DNA of 64,000 bases from Symsagittifera roscoffensis (GCF_963678635.1 NC_087069.1:38060071-38124070); one strand, 5' to 3'; numbered from the stretch's first letter, positions 22,717 through 34,976 are shown. The notes: a model not told the origin generated them from the sequence alone. Numbers and translations are program-made.

Positions 22717-23640
22717 ATGGACTTGAAACTGACGGCTTTCAGTGTGAAATCTAGAGATTTTTCTTTTTGTTCGACAAAGTTTGTAGTGCTGAGTAACACC
22801 AAGGACCTGTTCATGGCAATGATGGTCAATGATGATCTGCCAGAGGCTGAGCCTACTCTCTCCGAGAGTCCGAATGCTGACCAGCAGGCAGCCTACGAAA
22901 ACAAGATACAGGAGCAGCGAGCATTGTTTAGCTAGCAGAGGAAAAACAATCGAAACACTGTGTGGTCCCACATAGCTCTAGCGCTCAACAACATCACTTT
23001 GGTGTATATAAAGAACGACTGCGTGGGAACAGATGGCTAGCGCGATGGACGAAGGCCTGGAAGCTGCTTTGAGAGAAACTTTGCAGTGTAGAGAGACCGG
23101 CCGCGGCCAGTCTAGTATGTCAGAGGATGATCTTGACGACTACTTCGTTTGCAGTCAAGAGCTGATGACGCAGTTGAGCGAAGCTGGAGAAGCAGTCACG
23201 GACACATTTTTCAATGGGCTGCCTGACAGCTATGAGCTTTTTGTGGTGCAAGAGAGCTTTCAACCAGTTAAGACGTTTCCAGAGTTGAGAAAAAGGTTGA
23301 GAAAATACAATGACTCGAGGAAGGCTTGACGTAGAGAGAGTACTGGACATGGTCACACAGCCATGCAAGCTGTAAGGAAGAAGAAGGGAGTGTCAAGTAG
23401 TGGCTGCTATAGGTACGGTCAGAAGAGTCATATGGCGAGGGACTGCAAATCCAACAGTGACAGTGGACAATCCATTGCTCGAGGCTGTCAAAAGCTGGTC
23501 TAATAGATTGTTTCGTCTAAAAAATTAGCTTTATAGCTAGCCTCGAACGAAGCAAAAGGATCCAGGAGCAAAGAAGTTAGAGTGCTTCAAGTGTGGGGCA
23601 ACCGCGAAATTATGCAAGGGAGTGCAAGCAGGGGAGGACA
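22717..23640 (+). pseudogene. gag: Copia gag with damaged zinc knuckles
   Basis: The start ATG at 22717 (MDLKLTAFSVKSRDF) opens a frame with a stop at 22933. The frame resumes at 23039 (MDEGLEAALRETLQ, then DTFFNGLPDSYELFVV) and stops at 23327. At 23405-23446 is CYRYGQKSHMARDC, a CCHC knuckle whose second Cys is now Tyr. A second knuckle begins CFKC near 23581 and is broken by a frameshift. Gag packages the element RNA. Three or more lesions make it a pseudogene. Confidence 0.8.
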
Positions 23641-23729
23641 GGGTTCTTCAGTTGCTAGCTTTAGTTTCAATGAAGGGAGACGGCTTCATTGTGAATACGA
23701 GGCGCACTGATCATGTGGTTAGCGACAGG

Positions 23730-24660
23730 GCTGTCTTTTCTAACTTTGAGAGCTGAAGCAACTGTGGAGAAGCCCAACGGCAATCATGTGGCACCGATGA
23801 ATGAGGCACCTCAACCAATATGATTTCTCTTCGCTTATCAGTGTTGGCAAGCTAGAGTTCTGCAAAAAGTATACAGCTTCCAAGATGCATGAAATTGCAG
23901 TGCCTAAAAAGACTGAGAGCAGAGCATCAGCAGTGGGGCAATTGGTGTTCAATGACATTCAGGGACTGTTTGAGCTTCATCGACGACTTCAGTTGGCTGG
24001 CTGTGGTCAAAAGATGCTATAATGAAGTTCCAGGAGTTTGTGGCTGAGCATGGAGCACCGAAACTTCTGCGAACTGACAACGAAAGTTGGTATTGGTCAA
24101 AAGCAACTAAGTGACTTCGTAGAGAATCCCAGGTGAAGCAAGAGTTCAGTATGCCCAAACTCTCCAACAGAATGGTGTAGCAGAGCGCTACAATAGAGTG
24201 ATCACTGAGATGACTCGATGTCTGCTGGCCGAAGCGAAGCTACCGAAGTTGTTCTGGGTGCGAGCAAAAACGACCGATGTGATGATTCGCAACTTTTGTC
24301 TCACAACCAGAAACGGGAAGCGCCTTTCACCGACGGAGATGCGCTACGGGAGACTATCAAAAATGAGCAATTTGTATGTGTTTGCTAGCCTGTCGTACTA
24401 AGGAAAAAGGATCCAAAGGGCAAGAAAAGCAAGTTCATCGGTTACGACGACGAGAGCAAAGCTTACTTGCTAATGGATTTAGAGACAAGGCGCGTGACTT
24501 CATGATTGACAGCGAGCCATTAAAAACCGTGGAGCTATCAATCGAGAGATGCATTCATATTGAGCAACCAAGCACGACGAGAATCAGTGAAGCACCAAGC
24601 GCGCCAACTGAGGGTGATACTGCAGATTCAGTGGGGGCTACTGAGAAGGATCAGGTGTGC
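23730..24660 (+). pseudogene. int: Copia integrase remnant
   Basis: A GAG-pre-integrase-like zinc region is read at 23795-23910 (MRHLNQYDFSSL, then FCKKYTASKMHE). The first catalytic Asp is in VFNDIQGLF near 23950, the second in LRTDNES near 24070, and the Glu in QNGVAERYN at 24167-24193, followed by VITEMTRCLLAEAKLPKLFW. All three acidic residues are still readable, but in different frames. The end of the domain (24376-24660) is an acidic/Ser-rich linker. Confidence 0.85.
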
Positions 24661-24749
24661 TAGGAAGCAGTAGTTTCGCATGCTACTGATCATCCAACCC
24701 AGAGGTCCGTAAGGACAAGAAACCCACCCATTCGATAAGGAATCGCCTA

Positions 24750-25430
24750 TACACATGCTTCGGTGACTGGAATTCAAAAGCCGATGGGCGATTCAAAAGC
24801 AGTGTTTGGACCTGAAAACAGCAGTGGCTGGCAGCTATGGCTTTAGAGGTAATAAAAATTATTCCTGGACGACGGGTTTTTGCCCTGAATCAATCAAGTT
24901 ATATCAATGAATGCTTGGAGCGCGTTTCGGCCTAGCTGATTGCAAACCAGTGGCCACACCAGCAGATATCAGCGCACAACTGTCGAAGAAAGACTAACCT
25001 GAAGCTAGGTCAGCAGAGGCGATATCCATGAAGGCTGAGGACTACAGTGACATCGTGGGCTTATTATTGTACATGGCTAGACAAACAAGGCCTGATATCC
25101 TAGCTTCTGTGAAGGAACTCTCTCGTTTCCCGGAGAATCCAGGAAGGGTGCACTGGGTAGCTGCAAAGAGGGTTTTTCGTTATTTGAAGGGGAGCAAAGA
25201 TCTGGACCTGTGCTGTCTAAGAACGCTGGTGATCTTAAACTCTATGGATCCTCAGATGCTGACTGGGCTGGAAGTTTGGATGATCGAAGGTCAACTACTG
25301 GCTACAGTTTTCATTTGCAGAAGCCAGGGTTAAAAATTAGTTGGTGCACCAATAAGCAACCAATTGCAGCCAAATCTACCAGTGATGCTGAGTAACAAGC
25401 AATGGCAGCAGCGGTTCAAGTGGCTCTACA
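24750..25430 (+). pseudogene. pol: Copia RT stub fused to RNase H
   Basis: QWLAAMALE at 24822-24848 corresponds to the very start of a Copia RT. It is followed within about 30 bases by VFALNQSSYINECLER and ADCKPVATPAD, which belong after the RT palm. The intervening RT, including the YVDD site, has been deleted. RNase H-linked sequence follows: RPDILASVKELSRF, VHWVAAKRVFRYLKG, SDADWAGSLDDRRSTTGYSF and QPIAAKSTSDAE. The last motifs are hallmarks of Copia RNase H. One frameshift lies near 25215 and a stop at 25393. Confidence 0.9.
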
Positions 25431-25738
25431 TCTGTGATCACTTCTCAATGAGATGGGCGTGGTTAATGACGGACCAACTGTCATCAAGAAGGACAATCAG
25501 AGGTGAATCAAGATGTGCAAAAAACCTGTGACGCGGAAGCGAACATATCACATCGATGTGAAATACCACCTTACTCGAGGACGAGTGAAAAGTGAGACAA
25601 TTGAACTCAAATATTGCCTTAATGAGATCAAGGATACTTACTGACTCGTTGACAAAAACCCTGAGCAAGGCTAAGGTGGAACAACATCTTCCAACCTTGA
25701 TGGGTTGCAGTCTGACATTGGGAAAAAAAACAATTTAG

Positions 25739-25750
25739 CCTGAGTGGGGG
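25739..25750 (+). other. Copia polypurine tract
   Basis: CCTGAGTGGGGG stands directly before the 3' LTR start TATTGAGG, the position where plus-strand synthesis is primed. Confidence 0.7.
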
Positions 25751-26036
25751 TATTGAGGTCAGACCATTTCAATGTCAGTCAGATTAATTGAAGCGAATCA
25801 GTTTCGAGCTCAAAACCGATTCAACGCAGGCAAAGTTGACTTATGATCACAAACTAATTAATAAGTCAATAATTAACTGGTACTTTTGTGATGCTTCGTT
25901 TGTGATGTCAATCACTCTCTCAACTCATTCTTCAATAATAACTGGCTCTTCTCAACCCTAAATTTAAATTTCAGAATTTACCTCAATCTATAAACCCAGT
26001 TCTCAATCGTAGTTGCTCTCACTCTGAATCTTAACA
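25751..26036 (+). repeat. Copia 3' LTR
   Basis: It begins TATTGAGGTCAGACC (the 5' LTR has TGTTGAGG) and ends CTTAACA, followed by the target duplication GCTAT. Confidence 0.9.
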
Positions 26037-26041
26037 GCTAT

Positions 26042-26731
26042 TGCTGAAATAGTATCTTGTTGTTAAAATTAAAAATAAAATGCTCCGAGTATTTTCTCAG
26101 TTTGCCGAGAACGTTATGTTGTCTGCAATTTAAATTACACTTCTGAACTACAGCTCGAGGATATATATTCGATAGCTCCGTTTTATGTATTTTTTTCTCC
26201 GACTTTTCTGAGAAAACTAAAACCGTCATGATTCGGATTCTACTCGGGATCTAAAAAGTGTTGGGCGCATAAACTGTCCACTAGGCAAAAGGGCGAATCC
26301 TAAGAATTTTCCAATTGTCCAAAATTGTAAGGTTCTTTGTGCCAGTTTTTTTTTCAGAGTGTTCCTGGTGTGTGGAAAAATAGTTTCTTGCGGAAATCGT
26401 ACCTTTATGTTTGTTGTGTGGGACAAAAAGTCTTAGTTGCTCGGCCATGAGGGATACTTTGATCTACTTCATAGTTGAAAGCTATTTATGCGTTTGCCTG
26501 GCCTGCATATTTTTAACTGATACTTTTTTTATTGGACTAAGTAACATATATTACGATTTATATTGTGGCCTGCAAAATGAAATTATATTTACACAAAGCA
26601 CACTAGCGTTTTTCGTTTTTTACTTCTCACTCCGGTAAATGTTTTCGTAGCCCTTAGGCGTTAATAATGGAGTCCTTGAAAGCGGTAGGTGATCCAGGCT
26701 GTCTACTCATCCAGGCTGACTACTCCGCATA
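26042..26731. other. No gene recognised
   Basis: Short ORFs on both strands without motifs. Probably intronic or intergenic. Confidence 0.5.
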
Positions 26732-27120
26732 GTTCTCCTGTTGTCACGAGCCTGCGTGAACCCAGTGATACTTATAGTAGAAGGTTCTTCTAAGTAAAGT
26801 AGGAGAAGCTCTAGTTTCTGTCTGGGAGGCTTGTTGTTTCAAAGATTGCAGTGTGGGCAAGGAGGTGTTGCAGAGGTTCGCGTTCGCGTGTGTGCCGTGG
26901 AAGAGCTCGGAAATTTTTTGAGGGAGCTGATTACGAGTTTGCAAAATCATGAACTGAGAGATGTGAGCAAAAGATAAGATCATCTGATGCTGTGGATCAC
27001 GTGAGGGCGTTGGCTACGGGCAAGTCTTCTGTATGCACAAGTTTCTGTTCGAATAAATAGTTTTCCTTGTGCTTGCAGGACAAATATTTGCTCGCATCGC
27101 TTGCAGAAGCTTAGCGTTTG
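26732..27120 (+). repeat. Possible solo LTR or unclassified repeat
   Basis: This GC-richer block starts TGTTGTCACGAGCC and has a GAATAAATAG motif at 27052-27061 followed by a GT-rich stretch, as in the R region of an LTR. No second copy occurs in the window and no target duplication was found, so this is only a candidate. Confidence 0.2.
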
Positions 27121-29980
27121 GGATCAAGCAGGTGGGATCAGGCAGGTGAGTATAATAATAATAATAACAAAGGATTTAGGAATATAATCCAAGGGTTCGC
27201 ATAAAACCCAGTCATTGCATTGTTCAAAGTTTAGTTTTCAGTTATAAGTGTAAGTTTCTTCAGGTCTCTACAGTTGTTGCATGCGCATAAAATGCGCCAA
27301 GTGCATGTGTCTGATTCGTTGTAGCGAGTTTTGAAAAACTTTGTGTGCATTCATAGAAGTCTGTTTTTGCAGTCTGGGTCAAACAATATGTCACATTTGA
27401 AGTATTCGTTGTACAGTATCAAAATTTTAGTGTTTTTTAGGCGGGTGCAGCTCGGTACTTCGCGCATTTTTTTTGGTTTCGCAGCTCACAATGTGAATGT
27501 CGTGAGCTTATGAGAGTAATAGTTATGTTGCGTTTGTGACAATCCACTCTGTTGTTTGGGTCGGGTGATGTGGTTTGAGAGGTTAAGTTGGGTTGTCCTG
27601 TGGGCAAGCCACATTGAAATTTTTGTCCAGAGGTTCGAAGTGTGAGTCTTCGCTCAATAGTGAATGAGGTATAAATTTGTTCGTACTCTCGATTAGCGCC
27701 AAGGTTGTTCCGTAAATTTTGAGAAAACTTTTACCTTGGTCCAAAATTATAACTCTTGATGGCCTACAAAAATAGTTTTGTATAAAAAAAGAGTCCTCCT
27801 GAACCAAAACATCCGTGGCGAAAATTGATTTAAAGAACAGATAAGTCCTGAGCGGAGTTTTTCTCAGAAGACAAAAGTTATGCGTGCTAAGTTCCTTAAA
27901 GTATCTCCAACTAAGTAGCGCAAGTATCAAGTCCAATTTCACCTCAAAGTCAAGTTATGAAAAAAATTAAACAGTTTCAAAATGACTATAATTCACTGTT
28001 CCGTCAAAGTTCCAGGTTCCCAGAGCAAGAAGGAGGTTTTTTCAGATCTGGCTACCGCCATTTGAGCTTCTAAAACTCCACCTATGGTTAGCTGAGTAGT
28101 TATTCCGCACAATCATACTGTTTATGAGCACTAATTTTTGGTTCCAAAGTCAAATTACTGGAAACTTTCTCTGATACTACTTTTCTGTGGGACTACTTAT
28201 CTACCGATTTATTTCCCATTGAACAAACTTGCTCCCAATTACAAGAAAAGTGACCGACTGCTACTTGAGGTGGTTGGTGCTGGGAATTACGCCACTTTCC
28301 GGTGTTAATTCTGATTTTTCTTTTTAAAAATAAACCTTAACGCTTAAAAGCCATTCAAAGATCCCTCCGGGGCCATCAAGGACCAATCTTCAACATTTGG
28401 GGTGGGAAGATCATGAAGGTCTTAACCACCAAGTTTCATCCAGATCCCGTTAGTACTTCCCAAGTTTTGCCACTTTCAGTGCCATTAATCAATTCCCCTG
28501 GAAAAAGACTATTAGCGCTGGAAAGAGTAGCAGGAGGTGTTTTTTTCATGAGGCGATTTTTTTCAAGGTTTGCATTTATTGTTCATTTGCGTTCTGATAT
28601 CAATTTGCTCTCGCTAATTATTTTACGTAAATTTCCTTTTTCTGGGAAAAGGAATGTTTTTCCCGAGTGCTAATAACTTCCGCTCCGATCATCTCATTCG
28701 ACTCACTTTTTAATGCCTGATGTCTGTGGTTACAACTTACCACATCTCAAAGTCTGGGCTCCATGGGTTCACTTGGTGCCGAGAAATGACTTCCAAAAGT
28801 CGTGGTTGAGACTATTTGCTTTGGGATGGAGAAGTAGGGGTCCGGGTGGCCTGGGGACTTCAGGTTAAGTTTTCCTCGACTGGGTCTGCTAAGTTTTATT
28901 TTTTGACCTGTTTTCAACCACTAGATCCTGATTTGTAGTGGAGTTATTTACACTTCCGGGAACCGTTATCTCATGCCAAAGGTTTGGTACAAAGGCTTTG
29001 AATTTTTGCATCTCTACTATCCGTCCAATGAATTTCATCAGACAAACTTCTTTGTTTTAATTTGGGTGGTCAATTTCGGTTAACCCCTAAAAATTTTTGC
29101 AAGAGGTGGGACTGGTTCTTCAAGGAATCGAATAATTTCGAGAGTGTTCACTTGTTTGTTTTTCTACTTATTTTATTGTATAGTCAATACAAAGCTACGT
29201 ATTACTCATTAGCTTTACTATATTTCTTGCAGTTATCAAGGTCATGTTCTCTCAGCTGAGTTTTTAGACTGCAAAAAAAGTGCAAATTTTTCATCAAAGG
29301 GCGCCCTATATTGGTTTTTTCTTTTCTTTTTCAGTTTCGTTCATCTCAAATATTATTTCGACATTGTGACATACACAATCTGTTGTGCGGCTCAACTGGC
29401 GTTACTTTAAACGAACAATGACAAATATTACTCATTCAAGGTATTCAATTGAAGATAGATTATCGAAAAGACGCATACTTTTTACAAATTCTCAGCATCA
29501 TTGTGCATTTTTATTTGATTGAATAATTTTCAATTAGTATGGGAGTACCTCAAATAGAGCTTATTGTTATCTCTCTAATGTCATTATTCAGTCGCATCAC
29601 CAAGCCTGCTCCTCCTTCTTTTTGAATTGGGTTCAACTTTTTTATCTATTTCAATTTTCATTTCAAAACACCTCTAAGTAAAGCAAAGGAACAAGAAGCA
29701 AATTGAATATTGGGAAAAGATGCGAAAACAAAGAAAGACGTTTAGTCAAAACTTCAAAAAAACGACTTGCAAAATCAAAAAATTGTTTAGGCAAGTTTCT
29801 TGTTTGAAAAGCTGTAAAATTTGTGTGTAGGATCAGTGATCCTAAGATATCTTTGGCAAACTAGAAACTCAGCTGAATGAGCATAACCTTTTGGAATTGC
29901 ATGCCGTCTAGTAACGTTATTGATAATACATAGCTGGTTATTGATTACTCAAATTGAAAAGTAGATAGGTAAACAATGAG
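27121..29980. other. No gene recognised; ATA microsatellite
   Basis: A short (ATA)n run lies at 27152-27168. The longest open frame, 27942-27583 on the minus strand, includes VIILDQGKSF, faintly like an integrase core but with no other support. The rest is unique sequence of moderate complexity, possibly intronic. Confidence 0.4.
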
Positions 29981-32938
29981 TTATGCCTAGGCTAGACCAA
30001 AATTGGAAAAATTGGTCGATCTGAAGCCAAAAAACAAAGACGGAACAAAATCGGCGGACAACCACCCAGATTGAGAACCGCTGGGACTAACACTATGCAA
30101 CCCAGAGAAGCGGTTCTGGAGGTAATTTGACCCGGGCACGCATAAAACCGGAGCCCACAGACTCCCCTGGGGCTGGCTACAACGGTTCGCCGAAGTGTAA
30201 AAGCCACTTTCAGAGCTCGGCAATTAGTGGTTGCAAAGGCCCCAAAACTTAGTGTGTTATAGACCTAGTCGAAGAAAGCTTAAAACGGGAGCTCCAGACA
30301 CACTTCCAGTTTTATGCCCTTAGAAAACAGACGCACCACAAAGTTTCGATTATTATTTCTCGCCCCCATTACATCGTAGGAAGCTTAAACTTGAAGGCAT
30401 AATAGGTAATGGCAAGATACATTATGTTTTTATAATTTGATCTTTTTCCAAAGGTTGGCTCCGAAGCTATCAGCTTCTGAAAAAGCACCCTTTTAGACCG
30501 AAAATAGGTAATTTACCCAAATAAGGAGCGGTGCATACTGATTTTTTAGCGGCAATAGATACTACACCGCGCCGCCGGAAAAGAATCCTAGTAAACCAAA
30601 CCCTTCCGGTGTAATAACCAATTCCCGCAAAAAAATGATGATGGACCTTCGAAATGGGTAACTCCTGAAGTATTAATCGTATACTGACAAAAATCAGTAG
30701 GTAGTATCCTCTTAAGATTTGAAACCTAAAGATGAGAGACTGATCACGGGTGACCCCGAGTTGACTTTCAAGTGACCTTTTGGCGCTTAGGCCCCAAAAC
30801 TACATAGAAAACACGAGAATTAACACGGAACCGGAACGTGACCTATCTCTTTGAAAAAAATACTGAGAATAGATTGAGATCATTTAGTGGGGTCAATAGT
30901 GGATGAAAACTATCTGTGAGGTGTACATAATTAACCTTGGTGCCTACGGAAATATCTTGATATTTGTCCATAATGTTGGAGTAGTAGAATAAAAAAAAAT
31001 CGGCCTGGTAATCTTTGGTTTGAGCTCAGTTATGAGAGTTTAGCTTTTAATTGCAACTCAACTAGACCGAAGAAAAAGTCATAGAAAAAATTGGCAGTAA
31101 AAGGAGCGCGGCATGGGAAGTAAGTCTCGTGTAAACCGTGATTGAACGGGAAAGTGACTGGGCTCCCCGGATATGACTTTTAGCCTAATGTGATCCTTAT
31201 TCTAGAAGCTAGATGGCTGAGATAAGAATAGAAAATAGATGGGAATTGTAGATGCTTGAAACGATTTAGCTACCCACGAAAAAGGTCTTTTCCTACTCTG
31301 GGTGGACGGAAACTTTTACGGCATAATTAAAATTGAGAAATCCAAAGGCTCCCGGAGCAGGCATAGCAGCATTTGGAGGTTGCATTGAAGTCGGAGGCTA
31401 GAGTTCATGGATGTCAGGAACTAATTGATTAGACTCGTTTGACATTTGTTTGGTTGCGTCTAATTGTGACACCTACCCCTTACCCCATAACCCATAACTT
31501 ATAAGCGTTATGAAATTGATTTAAGAAACCGAATATGGTACTTCTCAGTGCTAACAGGGGAGGGGTGGAGTTGTAGAGCATAAGCGGAGGAGTAAAGTAA
31601 ATGGATGCCAGGATTGAGAAGGAATGACTTTAATCAAAACTTAGTGTAAAAAAAAATAAGGAACAAATCTGAATTTAGGAATTCTGTAATAGGAAAGGAT
31701 TCACTTGATAAGATAGCACCAACATTTTGAACTGCGAGAAGCAATTAATTAGAATACTCGCAGTCCAAAATCTTGATAGCGGTGAGAATATATTCTTTCC
31801 ATGCTATAGGCTTTTTATTTTGAATAATTATTCGTTATCCTGATTTTAATTACCATCTTGCGAGTTGAGACTGAAGTCGAAGAAATACAGCCGAGACAAG
31901 AGAAAGGGGGAGCAGCAGAGCTCGATATATAACATCTTATCCCTACTGAAAAACCTTCAAAAGGTATATTATAAGTATGAGTTGGATAATAATTGTTTGA
32001 AAAGCTGTAAAACTTGTCTAACTGCAAAAAAGTTAGACAGACTGCACGAATTTAACACCTAATAAATTCTTCAATTAAAGTTCGTTGAGAAATCTACGCT
32101 CACAGAAACAGAAGATAATTGATTTGACTCAACCTATAAACAAGGTTTTTTTTGTCCAGTACTTCGTTCACTGTCTAAACCTCAGATCTTTTCAAGTTTA
32201 AAGTTTCCAGTGTTCGTTCTAAATAACGCATCTTAGTGACAATGATTTAAAAAAAACTTAAAGGTCAAAATGCTGCTAACAGATGCAAAACTTACAACCA
32301 TTTTAAACTACTAAATCTTTGTACAGGTCTCTATATTGTAAAAACCCATTATATTTGTATTTACTTCGCGCATAAAACAAAGAAAAGGCTGTTAATTTTT
32401 AAATGGATCCCAACGTGCAACTTGTTTTCCGTGACGTTTCAGTAGAATTACAGTACTGCATCAGATTCTTACAAGGCTAATTTAATTCTGTTCAGAAGTC
32501 AGATTTGAGATTAAAATCACTGCACTGTAACAGCACTGAATCATCGCAATGGAAAAGTACCATTTTTGCCATATCAGAAGCAAACATAGCTCAAAGAAAA
32601 CAAGACTGCTCGTATCAGGGCGAAGCCCTGAATGTTTCAACTGCCTTTTAATGTCTATGAAGCAGTAATAACTGGAAAAAACTTACTGTAAAGAAAATAA
32701 AAATAAATTGAAATTTTTTTTTAAATATGAGATTTTTTGTGAAAATTATCCCCCCACACGCCATATAATGTACAAAGTGATAAATTTCGCTTCTAGTAAC
32801 GAATCAATTATGGCACATGAGCTTCCTTCAACCAATTTGGAACGATTTATTAGACGGATCGGATCTCCGCTTACGCTTTAATAGCGCGAAATATATCGCG
32901 CCAAATTGCCAATCTTAAACCCCCATAACTTTACGAAA
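29981..32938. other. No gene recognised
   Basis: 29.98-31.5 kb has a more balanced base composition than its surroundings but stops are frequent in all frames and no motif stands out. 31.5-32.9 kb is AT-rich. I see no repeats shared with the rest of the window. Confidence 0.4.
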
Positions 32939-33115
32939 AATGATCACAGGTAAAATATCTTTTCAAATTTAAGCTCAGAGCAACAATACCTTTTGAATGA
33001 TATTTGAAAAATTCCGACAAAAATGGCTAGTTAAAAAGTCGAAAGTTGTCTGAAGAAAAAAAACCCCACCCGAGCACAAATATTCCGTTACTTTCGTATC
33101 GAAAGTCGGAACAAT
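32939..33115. repeat. Dispersed ~175-bp repeat, copy 2
   Basis: It matches 19847-20019 from TGATCACAGGTAAAATATC to AAAGTCGGAACAAT, direct orientation. The minus-strand open frame at 32975-33340 is produced by this repeat and is not a gene. Confidence 0.8.
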
Positions 33116-33351
33116 GAGCAAACAAGAGACCATATTTACAAAACTTCTATCTGTAGCTCGGAGAGTATGTTTTTGCTCTTTCACACGTGTTCTTTCACGA
33201 CAGGGCATGAATGAAAAACGAAATATTGGAACGCATGAATGAAAAAAGAAATCATTTGCATAGTTTCGCGCACTTTTCATAATTTTCCGGGCTCTTTTTT
33301 TGAAAGAAGCCCGATTATAACAACTGAAAGAGCAAAACAAACAGAAAGAGC

Positions 33352-33458
33352 AAAAACATACTCTTCAACAATTAGAACATAGTTGAAGATGGCCTCGGGC
33401 AAAACAGCAAAAAACATACTCTTCAACAGTTAGAACATAGTTGAAGATGGCCTCGGGC
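33352..33458. repeat. Tandem duplication of ~57 bp
   Basis: AAAAACATACTCTTCAACA, then TTAGAACATAGTTGAAGATG and GCCTCGGGCAAAA occur twice in a row, with one internal substitution (CAATTAG versus CAGTTAG). Each unit holds its own small inverted repeat, CTTCAACNNTTAGAACATAGTTGAAG. Confidence 0.9.
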
Positions 33459-33520
33459 AAAAGAGCCGCCATCTGGCACTTCGTGCCCTCAGGCCGGGCT
33501 CTTTTTCCCTCGTGCATCTT
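33441..33520. repeat. Hairpin-forming inverted repeat
   Basis: GATGGCCTCGGGCAAAAGAG on the left pairs imperfectly with GGGCTCTTTTTCCCTCGTGC on the right, around an inner stem GGCACTTCGTGCC. It resembles the termini of the GGCTCTTTTCC MITEs at 57-61 kb but is much shorter. Confidence 0.55.
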
Positions 33521-34894
33521 TCAGCTATGTTCTTATTACTACAAAGGTCACTCTTCTTACCACCACGCTAAATCCGCTCCTATTTGAGCCATCGCAAAAA
33601 CATGGTTCTAAATTATTTTTACTTTCGACCAATTAGCTTGCCCTGATTTTTTTGTTTTTAAATTCTAATATATTTAAGCGCGGTAAAAACTATCATTTTG
33701 ACCCCAAACTATTTTAATAGAACCCATTGGGTTACTTAGTTCAGTTAAGAAAATTCGATTTATAGTTAATTTAATTTTAAAAAAAACCACGTAAAATAGC
33801 CAAACTGTTAAGATTTGGCATCGCAATTGCTACGGAATACAATTAATTTTTTTTCTGTATAAATTGGATTTTGATAGATTGGAAACCCTGACCAAGTGCG
33901 GCTAGTCTCGATTCGATTTCCGACCTACTGTGACCTAGAATTTTTGGTTTTCAAGCTAACCAATCAGCCACGGTCGGCTAATGACTCAAAACCACTAGCC
34001 ACAAAAAAGCAGAAAACAGATGCTATGGAGTTTCCAATGCTACAGATTGTGATTACGGCAAAATTGCCACAAAATCAGTGCACACTCTTAATGAACACTT
34101 TTATTTACGAGCCAAGTTAACACTTTTAAAGCAAGTAAAGAAAAAAATTAGGATTCATTTTAATACACTACGCCGCTCGATAATTTAAAAAAGAAGCACA
34201 AAATGCTCCAACCATATTCTCTAAGAACTACTGTTGGAAAATACTTCAGTTTCTTGTACGAGTTGTGATGAAAGGAGCTGAACGAAGACTACATTTTGGA
34301 CATTTACAATATTCATAGTAAAGAGGCCTTTTAAAAAAAAATTTCTTTGAAAATGTCTAATGCAAAAAAAACCAACTTTTTTTTTAAAAAACCAACATAC
34401 AGAATCAATTTTTTTGAACCTTTTTTTTAATTCAAAAAAAATTGACGGTAATTTAATTAAATTTACTAGATAAACTTCTCTTACGAGGCCAAGATGCGTG
34501 TTTTTTTATTTGTAAGCGGACTCCGCAACAAAGACGCTCCCTAGTTGGCCTCGTATTGTTAATTCACTAGATTTTTCAGGGCTAAAATCAAAGCTTACTT
34601 TCATTGAAAAAAATTCAAGGCTTACTTTCAATTAATCAGCAACTTTATCTAAGTCTGTACTTCCATATCTTTCTTGACGAAAGAAAAAGAAGAAATTAAA
34701 AGAAGAAACCGACACCCCGTCCAATGATTATTTGTGGTACCTGATTTTGAGTGGAAAACAAGAAAATGAAAAACTAAAACACAGTCGATTTCGAGGTTCC
34801 TACCCATTTTCAATGGTCGGAACAAAAATAATGAGATAGTATAATTAAATTGTCCTATCAAGGTCTAAAAACTTTAAAATAGTGATAAAATTAC
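33521..34894. other. No gene recognised
   Basis: AT-rich. The 33896-34120 plus-strand frame has no recognised motif and is left uncalled. Confidence 0.4.
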
Positions 34895-34976
34895 CTGGAC
34901 CATCTGCATTGACTACTACAGCATAAAGACCAATCAAGAGCAAATGCGACGCCTCCAGGCGCCAAGTTCTCCTCAT
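34895..34976 (-). CDS. Candidate first coding exon with signal peptide
   Basis: On the minus strand ATG at 34976 opens MRRTWRLEASHLLLIGLYA, then VVVNADGPG. This has a basic N-region, a hydrophobic core and a small-residue VNA/DG cleavage site, as in an eukaryotic signal peptide. The exon ends CCAG before the strong donor GTAATT, in phase 1. The class 1-1 FN3-like exons at 21157-21450 and 20179-20460 could splice to it directly in frame. The 13-kb gap, the Copia insertion and probable missing exons make this link an inference. An in-frame upstream ATG at 35036 is less likely. Confidence 0.5.

Larger units (their letters stand above)
22339..26041 (+). mobile_element. Ty1/Copia retrotransposon, decayed, with target duplication
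   Basis: A full element is delimited by two LTRs (22344-22632 and 25751-26036) inside 5-bp direct repeats GTTAT (22339-22343) and GCTAT (26037-26041), which differ by one base. Order is gag, integrase, RT remnant, RNase H, with integrase before RT, which defines Copia. The primer-binding region and polypurine tract are in the expected places. Stops and frameshifts are frequent and most of the RT is gone. The LTRs differ at perhaps a quarter of positions by eye, so the insertion is old. Confidence 0.93.

Noticed and set aside
27583-27942. 119-codon minus-strand ORF with an integrase-like phrase (VIILDQGKSF)
   Set aside because: No second catalytic motif, zinc finger or neighbouring pol sequence, and its strand disagrees with the LTR-like block beside it.
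29987-30223. Overlapping minus-strand ORFs of 71-78 codons
   Set aside because: Two frames are open together because of local composition; no motif, no splice partners.
32975-33340. 121-codon minus-strand ORF
   Set aside because: Overlaps the dispersed repeat and the tandem/hairpin block; no domain.
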